A DNA stretch of 64,000 nucleotides, from positions 1-64,000 of the forward strand of contig JAIXZY010000020.1 of NCBI GenBank assembly GCA_027489355.1, in the 5' to 3' direction. Below the pieces are notes generated by a model. The model ran no database searches and had not been told where the DNA came from. It saw only the letters and a program-made list of their open reading frames with translations. A program made the position numbers and the translations under genes. This stretch comes from Paracoccaceae bacterium (lineage in GTDB: Bacteria; Pseudomonadota; Alphaproteobacteria; Rhodobacterales; Rhodobacteraceae). This document shows, one piece after another, positions 1 to 8,604 of this stretch; the stretch's first letter is position 1, and the number at the start of each line of letters is the position of its first letter.

Positions 1-632
1 CCGAAAACGGTTTTCGGATCCAGTTTCCGGACGTCATCCTCGATGATCTCGATCCCCAGCGGTAGCGCCCGGGTCTTGATGACGGCGATAGTCTGGGGGT
101 GGCAGAAGCGGTCGACAAAGAAGGCCTTCGCCTTCGATTTCGCCACCCGTTCCGCCATCGTCATCGCCTCGGCCGCCGCCGTCGCCTCGTCCAGAAGCGA
201 GGCGTTCGCCACGTCGAGGCCGGTCAGGTCGCAGACCATCGTCTGGAAGTTCAGCAGGGCCTCCAATCGCCCCTGCGCAATCTCGGGCTGATAGGGCGTG
301 TAGGCCGTGTACCAGGCCGGGTTCTCCAGGATGTTCCGCTGGATCGCCGGGGGCGTCACCGTGCCGTAGTAGCCCTGCCCGATCAGGCTGGTCATCACGC
401 GGTTCTTCGCGCCGACCTCCTTCATCCGGGCCAGAAGCTCATGCTCGGCCAGGGGCGCCCAGGTCAGGGGCTGAGCCTGCCGGATCGACGGGGGGACGGT
501 CTGGTCGATCAGCTCGTCCAGCGTGCGGACACCGACGGCGGCCAGCATTTCCTCCATCTCCACCGGAGAGGGGCCGATGTGGCGGCGGTTGGCGAAGTCG
601 TAGGGGTTGTAGTCCGTGGGCGTGAAGGTCAT
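1..632 (-). CDS. gcvP: Glycine dehydrogenase (decarboxylating), P-protein, N-terminal part
   Basis: This is the PLP-dependent P-protein of the glycine cleavage system, which decarboxylates glycine and passes the aminomethyl group to the lipoyl arm of GcvH. Only about 210 N-terminal residues lie in the window, and the gene continues past the left edge. The start [20 protein letters not shown] and the later stretches [11 protein letters not shown] and [15 protein letters not shown] are hallmark P-protein N-terminal sequences. It is the third gene of the gcvT-gcvH-gcvP operon, 111 nt downstream of gcvH. Two hairpin-forming palindromes lie in that gap. The PLP lysine is outside the window. Identity is very secure; completeness cannot be judged. 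Confidence 0.96.
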   Translation of the reverse strand, partial: MTFTPTDYNPYDFANRRHIGPSPVEMEEMLAAVGVRTLDELIDQTVPPSIRQAQPLTWAPLAEHELLARMKEVGAKNRVMTSLIGQGYYGTVTPPAIQRNILENPAWYTAYTPYQPEIAQGRLEALLNFQTMVCDLTGLDVANASLLDEATAAAEAMTMAERVAKSKAKAFFVDRFCHPQTIAVIKTRALPLGIEIIEDDVRKLDPKTVF

Positions 633-678
633 GGCGACACCTTGATTGATCTGGGGAAAACGCCCGGCCCAGGGGCCC

Positions 679-725
679 AAAATCCTTGAGTAAGGATTTT
701 GCCAAGTTTCTTACTTAAGAAATTT
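679..725. repeat. Two adjacent hairpin palindromes between gcvH and gcvP
   Basis: The first palindrome (679-700) has arms AAAATCCTT/AAGGATTTT with a 4-nt loop. The second (704-725) has arms AAGTTTCTT/AAGAAATTT with one mismatch and a 4-nt loop. They are strikingly AT-rich within GC-rich DNA. They lie inside an operon, so they could be RNA-processing or attenuation sites, or members of a dispersed repeat family. Function is not shown by the sequence. Confidence 0.7.
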
Positions 726-743
726 GGGGCGCGCGCTGAGAGA

Positions 744-1103
744 TCAGCCGATCAGCTCCTGATACTCGTCCTCGTCCATGAACTGGTCGAGCACGCTCAG
801 ATCGTCCACCTTCAGCTTGAAGAACCAGGCGGCCCCCGTCGGGTCCTCGTTCACCAGGCCGGGGTTGTCGACCAGCTTCTGGTTCACCGCGACCACCTCG
901 CCGTCGATGGGCGCAAGGATGTCCGAGGCCGCCTTGACGCTTTCGATCACGCAGACCTCGTCGCCTTCCGCCACCTGAGTCTCCGTCTCGGGCAATTCGA
1001 CGAAGACCACGTCGCCCAGCTGGGTCGCCGCATGTTCGGTGATGCCGACGACCACGAGGTCACCCTCGACCCGCAGCCATTCGTGTTCCTTGGTGTATTT
1101 CAT
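744..1103 (-). CDS. gcvH: Glycine cleavage system H protein
   Basis: This is the lipoyl carrier of the glycine cleavage complex; it shuttles the aminomethyl group between the P, T and L proteins in the cytoplasm. At 119 aa it has the usual family length. The lipoylation motif ESVKAASD is present with the modified lysine at about residue 57, and the start MKYTKEHEWLRVEGD is typical. It lies 10 nt downstream of gcvT and upstream of gcvP, so the three are clearly cotranscribed. All three sit under the glycine riboswitch at 2303-2487. Confidence 0.98.
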   Translation of the reverse strand: MKYTKEHEWLRVEGDLVVVGITEHAATQLGDVVFVELPETETQVAEGDEVCVIESVKAASDILAPIDGEVVAVNQKLVDNPGLVNEDPTGAAWFFKLKVDDLSVLDQFMDEDEYQELIG

Positions 1104-1113
1104 GACTCAGTCC

Positions 1114-2235
1114 TCAGCGCTTGTAAGTTGTGGGTTGGAAAGGCATCTCGGCGACGGTCACGGGCAGGCGCTTGCTGCGCACCTCGCCCAACAGAGTCGT
1201 GCCAATGCTAGCATGGGCGCGGGCAACATAGCCCGTCGCGATGGGGGCGTTGACCGAGGGACCGAACCCGCCGGAGGTCACTTTTCCGACAGGCGTCCCA
1301 TCCTCGGCGAACAGCTCCACGCCCTCGCGCATCGGGGCACGGCCCTCGGGGCGCAGGCCGACGCGCAGCCGCTCTGGCCCCTCGGCCAGCTCCTTGAGGA
1401 TGCGCGCCGCGCCGGGGAAGCCACCTTCCCGCGCGCCGCCGGCCTTGCGGGCCTTCTGGATCGCCCAGACCAGGTTCGCCTCGACCGGGCTGGTCGAGGT
1501 GTCGATGTCATGGCCGTAGAGGCAAAGCCCAGCCTCCAGCCGCAGCGAATCCCGCGCGCCCAGCCCGATGGCGGCCACGCCCGGCTGCGCCAGCAGCCTC
1601 CGCGCGAACCCATCCGCCTGCGCCTCGGGGACCGAGACCTCGAACCCGTCCTCGCCCGTGTAGCCCGAGCGCGAAACCCAGATATCCCCGAACATCCGGT
1701 GATCCATGAACCGCATCGCGGCCACGCCCGGCACCACCGCCTCCAGCGCCGCCTCGGCCCCCGGTCCCTGCAGCGCCAGCAGCGCGCGGTCCGTCACCGG
1801 TTCCACCGAAACCCCCGGCATCCCGGCGGTCATATGCGCAATGTCCGCCGCCTTGCAGGCCGCGTTCACCACCACATACAGATGATCCCCCCGATTGGTG
1901 AACATCAGGTCATCCAGGATCCCGCCACCGTCGTTGGTGAACAGCCCATAGCGCTGACGACCCTCGCCCAGACCCAGCACATCCACCGGCATCAGCGCCT
2001 CGAAGGCAAGCTTCAGCTCCTCCATCGAGCCCTTGGGCCGCAGGATCACCTGCCCCATGTGGCTGACATCGAACAACCCCGCCGCGGCGCGCGTGTGCAG
2101 GTGTTCCTTCAGCACCCCCTCCGGGTACTGCACCGGCATCCGGTAGCCCGCGAAAGGCACCATCTTGCCGCCCAACTCCTCATGCAGGGGCTCCAGCCCC
2201 AGGTGCTCGAGTCCCGGCTCCTCCAGGTCGGCCAT
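1114..2235 (-). CDS. gcvT: Glycine cleavage system aminomethyltransferase (T protein)
   Basis: This tetrahydrofolate-dependent aminomethyltransferase releases ammonia from the H-protein-bound intermediate and makes 5,10-methylene-THF. The GcvT fold is evident from GKMVPFAGYRMPVQYPEGV near the N-terminus, then FDVSHMGQ, GYTGEDGFE and the C-terminal GKVTSGGFGPS. I place the start at the ATG at 2235 (MADLEEPGLEHLGLEPLHEE), preceded by a G-rich ribosome-binding stretch; this gives 373 aa. A TTG at 2289 would add 18 unconvincing residues and push the start towards the riboswitch. It is the first gene of the gcv operon. Confidence 0.97.
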   Translation of the reverse strand: MADLEEPGLEHLGLEPLHEELGGKMVPFAGYRMPVQYPEGVLKEHLHTRAAAGLFDVSHMGQVILRPKGSMEELKLAFEALMPVDVLGLGEGRQRYGLFTNDGGGILDDLMFTNRGDHLYVVVNAACKAADIAHMTAGMPGVSVEPVTDRALLALQGPGAEAALEAVVPGVAAMRFMDHRMFGDIWVSRSGYTGEDGFEVSVPEAQADGFARRLLAQPGVAAIGLGARDSLRLEAGLCLYGHDIDTSTSPVEANLVWAIQKARKAGGAREGGFPGAARILKELAEGPERLRVGLRPEGRAPMREGVELFAEDGTPVGKVTSGGFGPSVNAPIATGYVARAHASIGTTLLGEVRSKRLPVTVAEMPFQPTTYKR

Positions 2236-2302
2236 CGCCGTCCCCCCATCCTTGGCCGGAAAACGCACCGGCACCGTCAGGCGGGCCAATCCCCACCCTG
2301 CG

Positions 2303-2487
2303 ATGCCCCCTCTGTCCTTGCGCCCGGAGGCGCGCCTGAGATCGTTATCCCTTCGGCGTCCCGGATTGCCCGGGAACTCTCCAGAGTCTGTCGTCAGCTA
2401 CGGTCCCTTGCGCCTGAGAGTTTACCGGGGCGGTTGCTCCTTCGGCACCTTTGGGTCCTGAGGACCCGCCGGATTCTCCCGAACCTG
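2303..2487 (-). promoter_or_regulatory. Tandem glycine riboswitch upstream of gcvT
   Basis: Read on the minus strand, the leader has two copies of the glycine aptamer pattern. The first copy contains GCCGAAGGAGCAA and then CTCTCAGGCGCAAGGGACCG. The second starts at CTCTGGAGAG, contains GCCGAAGGGATAAC and then ATCTCAGGCG, and ends in GCAAGGACAGAGGGG. This is the standard two-aptamer glycine riboswitch that activates gcv operons when glycine is abundant. It ends about 68 nt before the chosen gcvT start. No clear separate terminator was seen between aptamer 2 and gcvT, so control may act on translation. Confidence 0.93.
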
Positions 2488-2566
2488 ACGCCACTTGCCT
2501 AACCCAAAGCCGCGCATCCGGGCAAGAGGGATTCGGAATACGACGGTATGCCGCCGCCGGGCGACC

Positions 2567-3970
2567 TCAGGCGCGCCGCTCGCCGGGGCTGGCCACGGGG
2601 TCGGCCTCGGGCGCGGGGTCCGGAGCCGGGCGGCCGCGGTGGGGTGCAAGGGCCGGCCTCCGGATCGCCATCAGCGCCAGCCAGGCGGCCGCCAGCCCGA
2701 ACACCACCCCGCCCAGGGCCTGCCCCACCAGCACGCCCTGCGCGCCCCAGTATTGCCCCAGCCACAGCGCCAGCGGGATCGTCCCGACCGTATGCCGTCC
2801 CCAGTTCACCACCGTCGACCAGAAGGGCCGTCCAAGGTTGTTGCAGACCGCATTGCCGACGAACACCATGCCGTTGAAGAACCACAACAGCGCCAAGGGC
2901 CCGCAGAAGAGGTAGACGAGGTCCCGCGTCAGCCCCTCGGCCTGGAACGCATCCGCGATGGGTCCGCGCAAGAGGAACAGCAGTGCCGAGACCAGGACGA
3001 TGACCAGCGCGGTAAAGATCAGCCCGTCCCAGAAGGTGCGCCGCACCCGATCCATGCGCCCCGCGCCGAAGTTCTGCCCGACGATCGGGCCGATGGCGCC
3101 TGCCAATGCGAAGATCACCCCGAAAGCCACCGGGGTCAGGCGCCCCGCAATCGCCATGCCCGCCACCGCCGCCTCGCCATAGGCGCTGGTCGCCCGCGTG
3201 ACGAAGGCCTGCCCGACCGGAGTCGCCACCTGCGTCAGGATCGCCGGGATCGCGATGGCCCAGATTGGCCCCATGTCGGCGACGACCTGCTCCAGGGTGG
3301 GCCGGTCGAACCCGCCGTATTTCTTGCGAATTGGCTGGAGGGCGACCCAGGCGATGACCACTCGCGCCGCCACGCTGGCAATCGCCGCGCCGGTCAGCTC
3401 TAGCTTGAAGCCGAAGATCAGGATCGGGTCCAGCACGGCCGTCGCCACCGCGCCCCAGACCGTCGCCATCATCGCCGCCCGCGCGTCGCCGTGGCTGCGC
3501 AGGATCGCGCCGCCGATCATGCCGACCATCAGCAGGGGCTGCGACGGGATGACAATCTGCAGGAAATGCACCGCCAGCGCCGCCGTGTCTCCCGTCGCGC
3601 CCAGAAGCCCGACCAGCGGCCACAGGAAGGCCCAGACCAATGCCGCGAAGAGCGAGCCGAAGACAAAGCTCAGCACCAGCCCGGTCGTCGCCTTTTCGCG
3701 CGCCAGCACCGGGTCCCGCCCACCCAGCGCCCGCGCCACCAGCGCGCCCACGCCGATCGACATGCCGATCCCGAAGCTTGTGGTGAAGAACAGGATCGCC
3801 CCGGCATAGCCGATGGCCGCCGCCAGTTCCTCGCGGCCCAGCAGGGCGATGTAGAACATGTTGACCAGATCGACGACGAACACCGCCATCAGCCCGACCG
3901 AGGAGGTCAGCGACATCACCGTCACATGCCGGAAGAGGTTCCCCTCGACGAATTTTGCCTGCCCCGTCAA
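2567..3970 (-). CDS. MATE family multidrug/cation efflux transporter
   Basis: This inner-membrane antiporter of the multidrug and toxic compound extrusion family probably exports cationic drugs or metabolites using Na+ or H+. At 467 aa it has about twelve hydrophobic segments arranged as two homologous halves. The first half carries FFTTSFGIGMSIGVGALVAR and the second carries GAIGPIVGQNFGAGR, both typical of MATE (NorM/DinF-like) proteins. The start is a TTG at 3970 preceded by AGGGAGAG; no in-frame ATG lies before residue 15. It is separated from gltX by a repeat-bearing gap of 93 nt. The substrate cannot be predicted. Confidence 0.93.
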   Translation of the reverse strand: MTGQAKFVEGNLFRHVTVMSLTSSVGLMAVFVVDLVNMFYIALLGREELAAAIGYAGAILFFTTSFGIGMSIGVGALVARALGGRDPVLAREKATTGLVLSFVFGSLFAALVWAFLWPLVGLLGATGDTAALAVHFLQIVIPSQPLLMVGMIGGAILRSHGDARAAMMATVWGAVATAVLDPILIFGFKLELTGAAIASVAARVVIAWVALQPIRKKYGGFDRPTLEQVVADMGPIWAIAIPAILTQVATPVGQAFVTRATSAYGEAAVAGMAIAGRLTPVAFGVIFALAGAIGPIVGQNFGAGRMDRVRRTFWDGLIFTALVIVLVSALLFLLRGPIADAFQAEGLTRDLVYLFCGPLALLWFFNGMVFVGNAVCNNLGRPFWSTVVNWGRHTVGTIPLALWLGQYWGAQGVLVGQALGGVVFGLAAAWLALMAIRRPALAPHRGRPAPDPAPEADPVASPGERRA

Positions 3971-4007
3971 GTCGCTCTCCCTTGTCGAAAAGCTATTTCA
4001 TACTGGC

Positions 4008-4050
4008 GCAAATATCCTCGGGGGGTCCGGGGGGCGAAGCGCCCCCGGGG
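4008..4050. repeat. Dispersed intergenic repeat ('CAAATATCCTCGGGGG' family)
   Basis: The unit reads GCAAATATCCTCGGGGGG, then TCCGGGGGGCGAAGCGCCCC. The second part forms a hairpin around GAAG. Related copies occur at 15378-15413 and 34589-34630, with a degenerate copy at 20020-20104. It lies between gltX and the MATE gene and may also act as a terminator or processing site. Confidence 0.7.
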
Positions 4051-4063
4051 GTTGGCCCCAGGG

Positions 4064-5389
4064 TCAGACGCTCGGCACCTTGCGCAAGAGCGGCATGACG
4101 TCAGCCATCTCCGGCCCGGCATCCCGCCCGGTCAGCGCGCGGCGCAGGGGGCGGAACAGGTCCTTGCCCTTGCGCCCCGTCGCGTCCTTCACCGCCTGGG
4201 TCCACTCGCCCCAGGTCGCCGTGGTCCAGGGCTTCGCGGGCAGCAGCGCCAAAGCCTGCCGGACGAAGTCACGGTCGGCCTCATCCACCACCGGCTCTGC
4301 CCCGTCGCGGAACAGCGTCCACCACTGCCCCAGATCGTCCAGCACGGTGATGTTGCCCTTGGCCACCGCCCAGAACGCCTCGGCCTCGGCCTCGGGCACG
4401 CCCAGATCCGCGATCCGGTCCTTCACCGCCGCGAAGGGCAACGACTGGACATGGTGGCGGGTCAGCGGAAACAGGTCCTCGGCGTCGAACTTCGTCGGCG
4501 CGGCCCCGAAGGACCCCACGTCGAACCCGGCGATCAGCTCCTCCATAGACGCCGCCAGCTCCACCGGCTTCGACGAGCCCAGCCGGGCCATCAGCGAAAG
4601 CAGCGCCATCGGCTCCACCCCCCGCGCCCGCAGGTCGCGCAGGGACAGGACGCCCAGACGCTTCGACAGCTCTTCGCCCTGCGGCCCGGTCAGCAGCGAA
4701 TGGTGCGCGAAGGTCGGAGGCGTCCCGCCCAGCGCCTTCATGATCTGAATCTGCGTCGCCGTGTTGGTCACATGGTCTGCGCCGCGCACGATATGCGTGA
4801 CCCCCATGTCCACGTCATCCACCGAGGACGCGAAGGTATACAGCACCTGCCCATCCGCCTTGATCAGGACCGGGTCCGAAACGCTGGCGGCATCAATCGA
4901 GATATCCCCGATGATCCCGTCCTTCCACTCGATCCGCTCCTGGTCCAGCTTGAAGCGCCAGTAGCCCTGCCGCCCTTCGGCGCGGTAGGCGGCCTTCTGC
5001 TCTTCGGTCATCGACAGGGCCGCTCGGTCATAGACCGGGGGCTTGCCCATGTTCAGCTGCTTCTTCCGCTTCAGGTCCAGTTCCACGGGCGTCTCGAAGC
5101 ATTCATAGAACCGCCCGGCGGCCTTCAGCTGCTCCGCCGCCGCCGCATAACGGTCCATCCGCTTCGACTGCTGCTCGATCCGGTCGTACCTGATCCCCAG
5201 CCACGCAAGGTCCGCCTTCAGCCCGTCGATGTATTCCTGCTTCGACCGCTCCTGGTCGGTGTCATCCAGCCGCAGGATGAAGGTCCCGCCGTTCTGTCGC
5301 GCGATCAGGTAGTTCATCAGCGCGGTGCGCAGGTTGCCCACATGGATCCAGCCGGTGGGCGAGGGGGCGAAGCGGGTGGTGACGGTCAT
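4064..5389 (-). CDS. gltX: Glutamyl-tRNA synthetase (short form)
   Basis: This class I aminoacyl-tRNA synthetase charges tRNA with glutamate. At 441 aa it has the N-terminal FAPSPTGWIHVGNLRTAL segment (HIGH-type signature), a typical RLDDTDQERS stretch, and a KMSKS-type loop as LSKRLG at about residue 240. Rhodobacterales commonly carry two GltX paralogues, and this length fits the second type; the other would lie elsewhere. The start is the ATG at 5389. It is divergent from the metallopeptidase gene, with a 197-nt shared upstream region. Discriminating versus non-discriminating charging cannot be told from sequence reading. Confidence 0.96.
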   Translation of the reverse strand: MTVTTRFAPSPTGWIHVGNLRTALMNYLIARQNGGTFILRLDDTDQERSKQEYIDGLKADLAWLGIRYDRIEQQSKRMDRYAAAAEQLKAAGRFYECFETPVELDLKRKKQLNMGKPPVYDRAALSMTEEQKAAYRAEGRQGYWRFKLDQERIEWKDGIIGDISIDAASVSDPVLIKADGQVLYTFASSVDDVDMGVTHIVRGADHVTNTATQIQIMKALGGTPPTFAHHSLLTGPQGEELSKRLGVLSLRDLRARGVEPMALLSLMARLGSSKPVELAASMEELIAGFDVGSFGAAPTKFDAEDLFPLTRHHVQSLPFAAVKDRIADLGVPEAEAEAFWAVAKGNITVLDDLGQWWTLFRDGAEPVVDEADRDFVRQALALLPAKPWTTATWGEWTQAVKDATGRKGKDLFRPLRRALTGRDAGPEMADVMPLLRKVPSV

Positions 5390-5586
5390 CGGACGGGCTC
5401 CTTGGAAGGCTTCTCCCTGTCACAAGCCCCCGCCTTTGTCCAGTTTCGCGCCGCCCGCGCCGCCGTCCGTGGCAACGCCGTCGCAGGGGGTTCGATGCCC
5501 CCTGCGACGGCTGCCCCCGCGCGGGATCGCCCCTCTCCGGCCCCGCGCCCTTTCCCCCGCCCCTTCCCGCGCCTATCTTCCCCCAC

Positions 5587-5997
5587 ATGACGAACCCATC
5601 GCCCGACAGCATCGCCCCCTCCCTCGCCCTTCTCGAGCAGCTCGCCCACGAGGCGATCTCCACCCTGCCCGAACCCTTCCGCGAGCCCGCCACCCATATC
5701 CGCCTGCGGATCGAGGACTTCCCCGACGAAGACATGCTGGACGAGCTTCAGATCGACGACGCGTTCGAGCTGACGGGCCTCTACGACGGCATCCCGCTGA
5801 CCGAGAAGTCGACCGCCGAGCAGGTTATCAGGCCCGATGTCATCTGGCTCTTCCGCCGCCCGATCCTCGACGAATGGGCCGAACGCGGCGATGTGTCGAT
5901 CCAGGAGCTGGTCAGCCATGTGGTGATCCACGAGCTTGCCCATCACTTCGGCTGGTCGGACGAGGACATCGCCAACATCGACCGCTGGTGGGAATAG
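5587..5997 (+). CDS. Zincin-like metallopeptidase family protein
   Basis: This is a small (136 aa) cytoplasmic protein with the motif HVVIHELAHHFGWSD near the C-terminus. That is the HExxHxxGxxD zinc-binding signature of the minimal zincin family (Pfam Zincin_1 type). The preceding acidic stretch FPDEDMLDELQID is also characteristic of alphaproteobacterial members. No signal peptide is seen. The substrate and physiological role of this family are not established. It is divergent from gltX and followed by an MBL-fold gene in the same direction after 120 nt. Confidence 0.9.
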   Translation: MTNPSPDSIAPSLALLEQLAHEAISTLPEPFREPATHIRLRIEDFPDEDMLDELQIDDAFELTGLYDGIPLTEKSTAEQVIRPDVIWLFRRPILDEWAERGDVSIQELVSHVVIHELAHHFGWSDEDIANIDRWWE

Positions 5998-6117
5998 GGT
6001 TCCCGACTTCGATGCACAGCACTTGTGCACGCCCGCACGAGTCCTGACGCGCCCGTGACCGGACGCCCGCCTACCCAGCCCTATCCTTCCCGGACCGCAA
6101 TCCGCAGGAGGACAAGG

Positions 6118-7047
6118 ATGACCCGACTTTCCCGCCGACAGGCGCTTTTCGCCGGTGCCACGATGCCCCTCGCCGCCACGCTTCCGCTTCCCGTCTTCGC
6201 CAAGGCCGAGATGCAGGGCTCGGGCTTCGCGCCCTGGAACCGCTTCAAGCTCGGCAGCTTCGAGGTGACGACGCTCCTCGCCGGCACCCGCGCGGGCGAC
6301 AAGCCGCAGGAAACCTTCGGCACCAATGCCTCGCCCGAGGACTTCGCCGCCCTTTCCGCTGCGAACTTCATCCCCGCCGACAAGACGCAGAACTTCTTCA
6401 CCCCCACCCTGGTCAACACCGGCGCGGAACTGGTGCTCTTCGATACCGGCCTTGCCGCCGAAGGCACGCTGGCCGCGCTGACCGCCGCGGGCTACAGCGC
6501 GGACCAGGTGGGCATCGTGGTCCTGACCCACATGCACGGCGACCACATCGGCGGGCTGATGGGTGCGGACGGCACCACGCCCACCTTCGCCAACGCGCGC
6601 TACGTGACCGGCGCGGTCGAGCACAATCACTGGTCGGGCGCCGCGAACGAAGGCTTCGACAAGAACGTGAAGCCCTTGAACGACAAGTTCACCTTCCTCG
6701 ACGACGGCGGCTCGGTCGTCTCGGGCATCACCGGCATGGCGGCCTTCGGCCATTCGCCCGGCCACATGGTCTACCAGGTGGAATCGAACGGCCAGCGCCT
6801 GATGGTCACGGCCGATACCGCGAACCACTACGTCTGGTCGCTGCAGAAGCCCGACTGGGAAGTCCGCTTCGACGCCGACAAGGCCGCTGCCGCCGCCGTC
6901 AGGAAGCAGGTGTTCGGCCAGATCGCCGCCGACCGCATCCCCTTCATCGGCTACCACATGCCCTTCCCCGGCGTGGGCTATGTCGAGGCGCAGGGCGATG
7001 GCTTCCGTTACGTTCCGGCCAGCTACCAGCTTCTGCTGAACGGCTAA
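6118..7047 (+). CDS. Tat-exported MBL-fold metallo-hydrolase
   Basis: This is a periplasmic metallo-beta-lactamase-fold hydrolase of about 309 aa. The N-terminus MTRLSRRQALFAGATMPLAA is a twin-arginine signal peptide followed by a hydrophobic stretch. The metal motif LTHMHGDHIGG lies about a third of the way in, and later FGHSPGHMVYQ and VTADTANH supply further family histidine and aspartate ligands. The start at 6118 is chosen because GGAGG precedes it and the Tat motif follows at once; the upstream extension to 6025 has no support. The architecture fits the quorum-quenching lactonase-like branch, but the substrate is not determinable. A hairpin follows the stop. Confidence 0.93.
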   Translation: MTRLSRRQALFAGATMPLAATLPLPVFAKAEMQGSGFAPWNRFKLGSFEVTTLLAGTRAGDKPQETFGTNASPEDFAALSAANFIPADKTQNFFTPTLVNTGAELVLFDTGLAAEGTLAALTAAGYSADQVGIVVLTHMHGDHIGGLMGADGTTPTFANARYVTGAVEHNHWSGAANEGFDKNVKPLNDKFTFLDDGGSVVSGITGMAAFGHSPGHMVYQVESNGQRLMVTADTANHYVWSLQKPDWEVRFDADKAAAAAVRKQVFGQIAADRIPFIGYHMPFPGVGYVEAQGDGFRYVPASYQLLLNG

Positions 7048-7092
7048 GCCCGTCCGGACTGCTCCCTCCGGACCGCCTTTATTGACGAGTGT

Positions 7093-7119
7093 GCCCCCGG
7101 CGTCCCCTCGACCGGGGGC
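7093..7119 (+). terminator. GC hairpin after the MBL-fold gene
   Basis: Arms GCCCCCGG/CCGGGGGC with an 11-nt loop lie 46 nt after the MBL stop. They are followed by only a weak T-containing tail (TGTTCCATTTC). This is a likely terminator before the sugar kinase gene, but the tail is poor. Confidence 0.5.
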
Positions 7120-7173
7120 TGTTCCATTTCTGGATGGAAGGCTTATGATAGCGGTAACACGAACAGGTGCCGC

Positions 7174-8121
7174 ATGTCCCAAGCCCCGATCCTTACCCTC
7201 ACGCTCAACCCCGCGCTCGACATGGCGACCGAGGTGCACGAGCTGATCCCCGGCCAGAAGCTCCGCTGCACCGAGCCGCTCCTAGACCCCGGCGGCGGCG
7301 GGCTGAACGTCAGCCGCGCGATCAAGTCGCTGGGCGGGGACAGCCTGGCCCTCGTCGCGCTGGGGGGACTGACAGGCGACCGCCTTGCCGGGCTGATCCG
7401 GGCCGAGGGCGTGACCTTCCTGTCGATCCTCGGCCCCGGCGAGACGCGTCAGTCGCTGACGGTGAACGAGGCGACCTCGGGCAAGCAATACCGCTTCATG
7501 CTCCCCGGTCCGGTCTGGGGCGAGGCGGAACGCGCCCGCGTCTTCACTCTGCTGCGCGCCACCGCCCGCCCGGGGGGGATCTCGGTGATCTCGGGCAGCC
7601 AGCCGCCCGGCGTGCCGATCGACTTCCCGGCCCAGCTTGCCGCGTCGATGCCCGAGACGCGGGTGGTGCTCGACACCTCCGGCGCGACCCTGGTCGAGGC
7701 GGTGCGCAATCCGATTCCCGGTCTGGAAGTCCTGCGGATGGACGGCCCCGAGGGCGAGGAACTGGCAGGGCGGCCGCTGCCCAGCGTGGCGGACACCGCC
7801 GAATTCGCGCAGTCACTGGTGCGCAAGGGCGTGGCGAAGATCGTCATCGTCGCCCGCGGGGCCGAGGGCAACGTGCTGGCCGACGCCGAACAGCGCATCT
7901 TCGCGGCGGCGGCCAAGGTGAAGGTGAAATCCACCGTCGGTGCCGGTGACAGCTTCGTCGCGGCCTTCGTTCTGGGCCTTGCCCGCGGCCAGACGCACGC
8001 CGAGTCGCTGGCGATGGGCTCTGCCGCCGCCTCGGCCGCGGTGACGACCGACGCGACCCAGCTTTGCCGGCCAGAGGACGTGATGCGCCTCCTGCGGGAA
8101 TGCACTGTCACCGCCGTCTGA
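7174..8121 (+). CDS. pfkB: PfkB-family sugar kinase (1-phosphofructokinase type)
   Basis: This ribokinase-family kinase of 315 aa probably phosphorylates a fructose phosphate (PfkB or FruK branch). The N-terminal LTLTLNPALDMATEV and the PGGGGLNVSRAIKSLGG stretch are characteristic of phosphofructokinase-like PfkB members. The C-terminal GAGDSFVAAFVLGLA is PfkB signature 2, with the catalytic aspartate in GAGDS. No PTS genes lie nearby, which argues mildly for a 6-phosphofructokinase or tagatose-phosphate kinase role over fructose PTS metabolism. It ends at a bidirectional hairpin (8140-8168) facing the next gene. Confidence 0.9.
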   Translation: MSQAPILTLTLNPALDMATEVHELIPGQKLRCTEPLLDPGGGGLNVSRAIKSLGGDSLALVALGGLTGDRLAGLIRAEGVTFLSILGPGETRQSLTVNEATSGKQYRFMLPGPVWGEAERARVFTLLRATARPGGISVISGSQPPGVPIDFPAQLAASMPETRVVLDTSGATLVEAVRNPIPGLEVLRMDGPEGEELAGRPLPSVADTAEFAQSLVRKGVAKIVIVARGAEGNVLADAEQRIFAAAAKVKVKSTVGAGDSFVAAFVLGLARGQTHAESLAMGSAAASAAVTTDATQLCRPEDVMRLLRECTVTAV

Positions 8122-8139
8122 CCCGGCAGCGCCACCGCC

Positions 8140-8168
8140 CGTAGGGTGGGCAGATTGCCCACCCTACG
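8140..8168. repeat. 'GTAGGGTGGGC' palindrome, likely bidirectional terminator
   Basis: The near-perfect hairpin CGTAGGGTGGGC/GCCCACCCTACG has a 5-nt loop. It sits between the convergent genes pfkB and 8176-8604. The same palindrome recurs at 24162-24191, with a GTAGGGTGCGC variant at 17687-17745. It is both a dispersed repeat and a plausible terminator. Confidence 0.75.
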
Positions 8169-8175
8169 CAGCCGC

Positions 8176-8604
8176 TCAGCCCCCGGCGAGCCGTTGGAAC
8201 AGGCTCCGCCGCGGCGCGTCCGCCCGCAGCGGCTGCACCACCGTCGCCGGCGTCGTCGTGCCAAGCAGCCGCAGCCGCCGTCCCAGACCCATCTGCTCGG
8301 CCCAGTCGCGCAGAGCAGGCGACAGCGTGCCATAGACATCGACCCGCGACAGCCGCGCCGCCCCGCGCAGGGCCGCGCTTTCCGCCCAGGGGGAAATCCG
8401 GTCCTGCAGCTCTCTCCAGGTCTCGGCGCTGTCGTAGATCGCCACCAGCCGCCGGTCCCGCAGGCCGTTCCCCAGGAAACGATAGCTCCGAACGCCCTCC
8501 ATCCCGGTCAGCCGCAGCCGCGCCAATTGCAGCCGCGCAGCCCGGTCGAAGGCCCCGGGATCGCGCAGATCGTAGAAGCTGGAGACGACCAGCTCAGCCG
8601 TCAT
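8176..8604 (-). CDS. Conserved-looking hypothetical protein coupled to nadE
   Basis: This 142-aa protein of unknown function begins MTAELVVSSFYDLRDPGAFD and has a central basic, arginine-rich segment. No signal peptide or membrane segment is visible. Its start overlaps the end of nadE by 11 nt on the same strand, indicating translational coupling and cotranscription. Codon usage matches the neighbours and the frame is open throughout, so I regard it as real. The first half could be a small ferredoxin-like (dimeric alpha/beta barrel) domain, but that is a guess. Confidence 0.7.
   Translation of the reverse strand: MTAELVVSSFYDLRDPGAFDRAARLQLARLRLTGMEGVRSYRFLGNGLRDRRLVAIYDSAETWRELQDRISPWAESAALRGAARLSRVDVYGTLSPALRDWAEQMGLGRRLRLLGTTTPATVVQPLRADAPRRSLFQRLAGG

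Noticed and set aside
3491-5590. A 699-codon plus-strand open frame across the MATE and gltX region
   Set aside because: It is the antisense shadow of gltX and the MATE gene in high-GC DNA. Its translation is arginine/glutamine/proline-rich with no motif, while the minus strand encodes clear conserved enzymes.
5386-7239. A 617-codon minus-strand frame over the metallopeptidase and MBL-fold genes
   Set aside because: The plus strand carries HExxH and HMHGDH motifs in conserved proteins, and the minus-strand translation is low-complexity.
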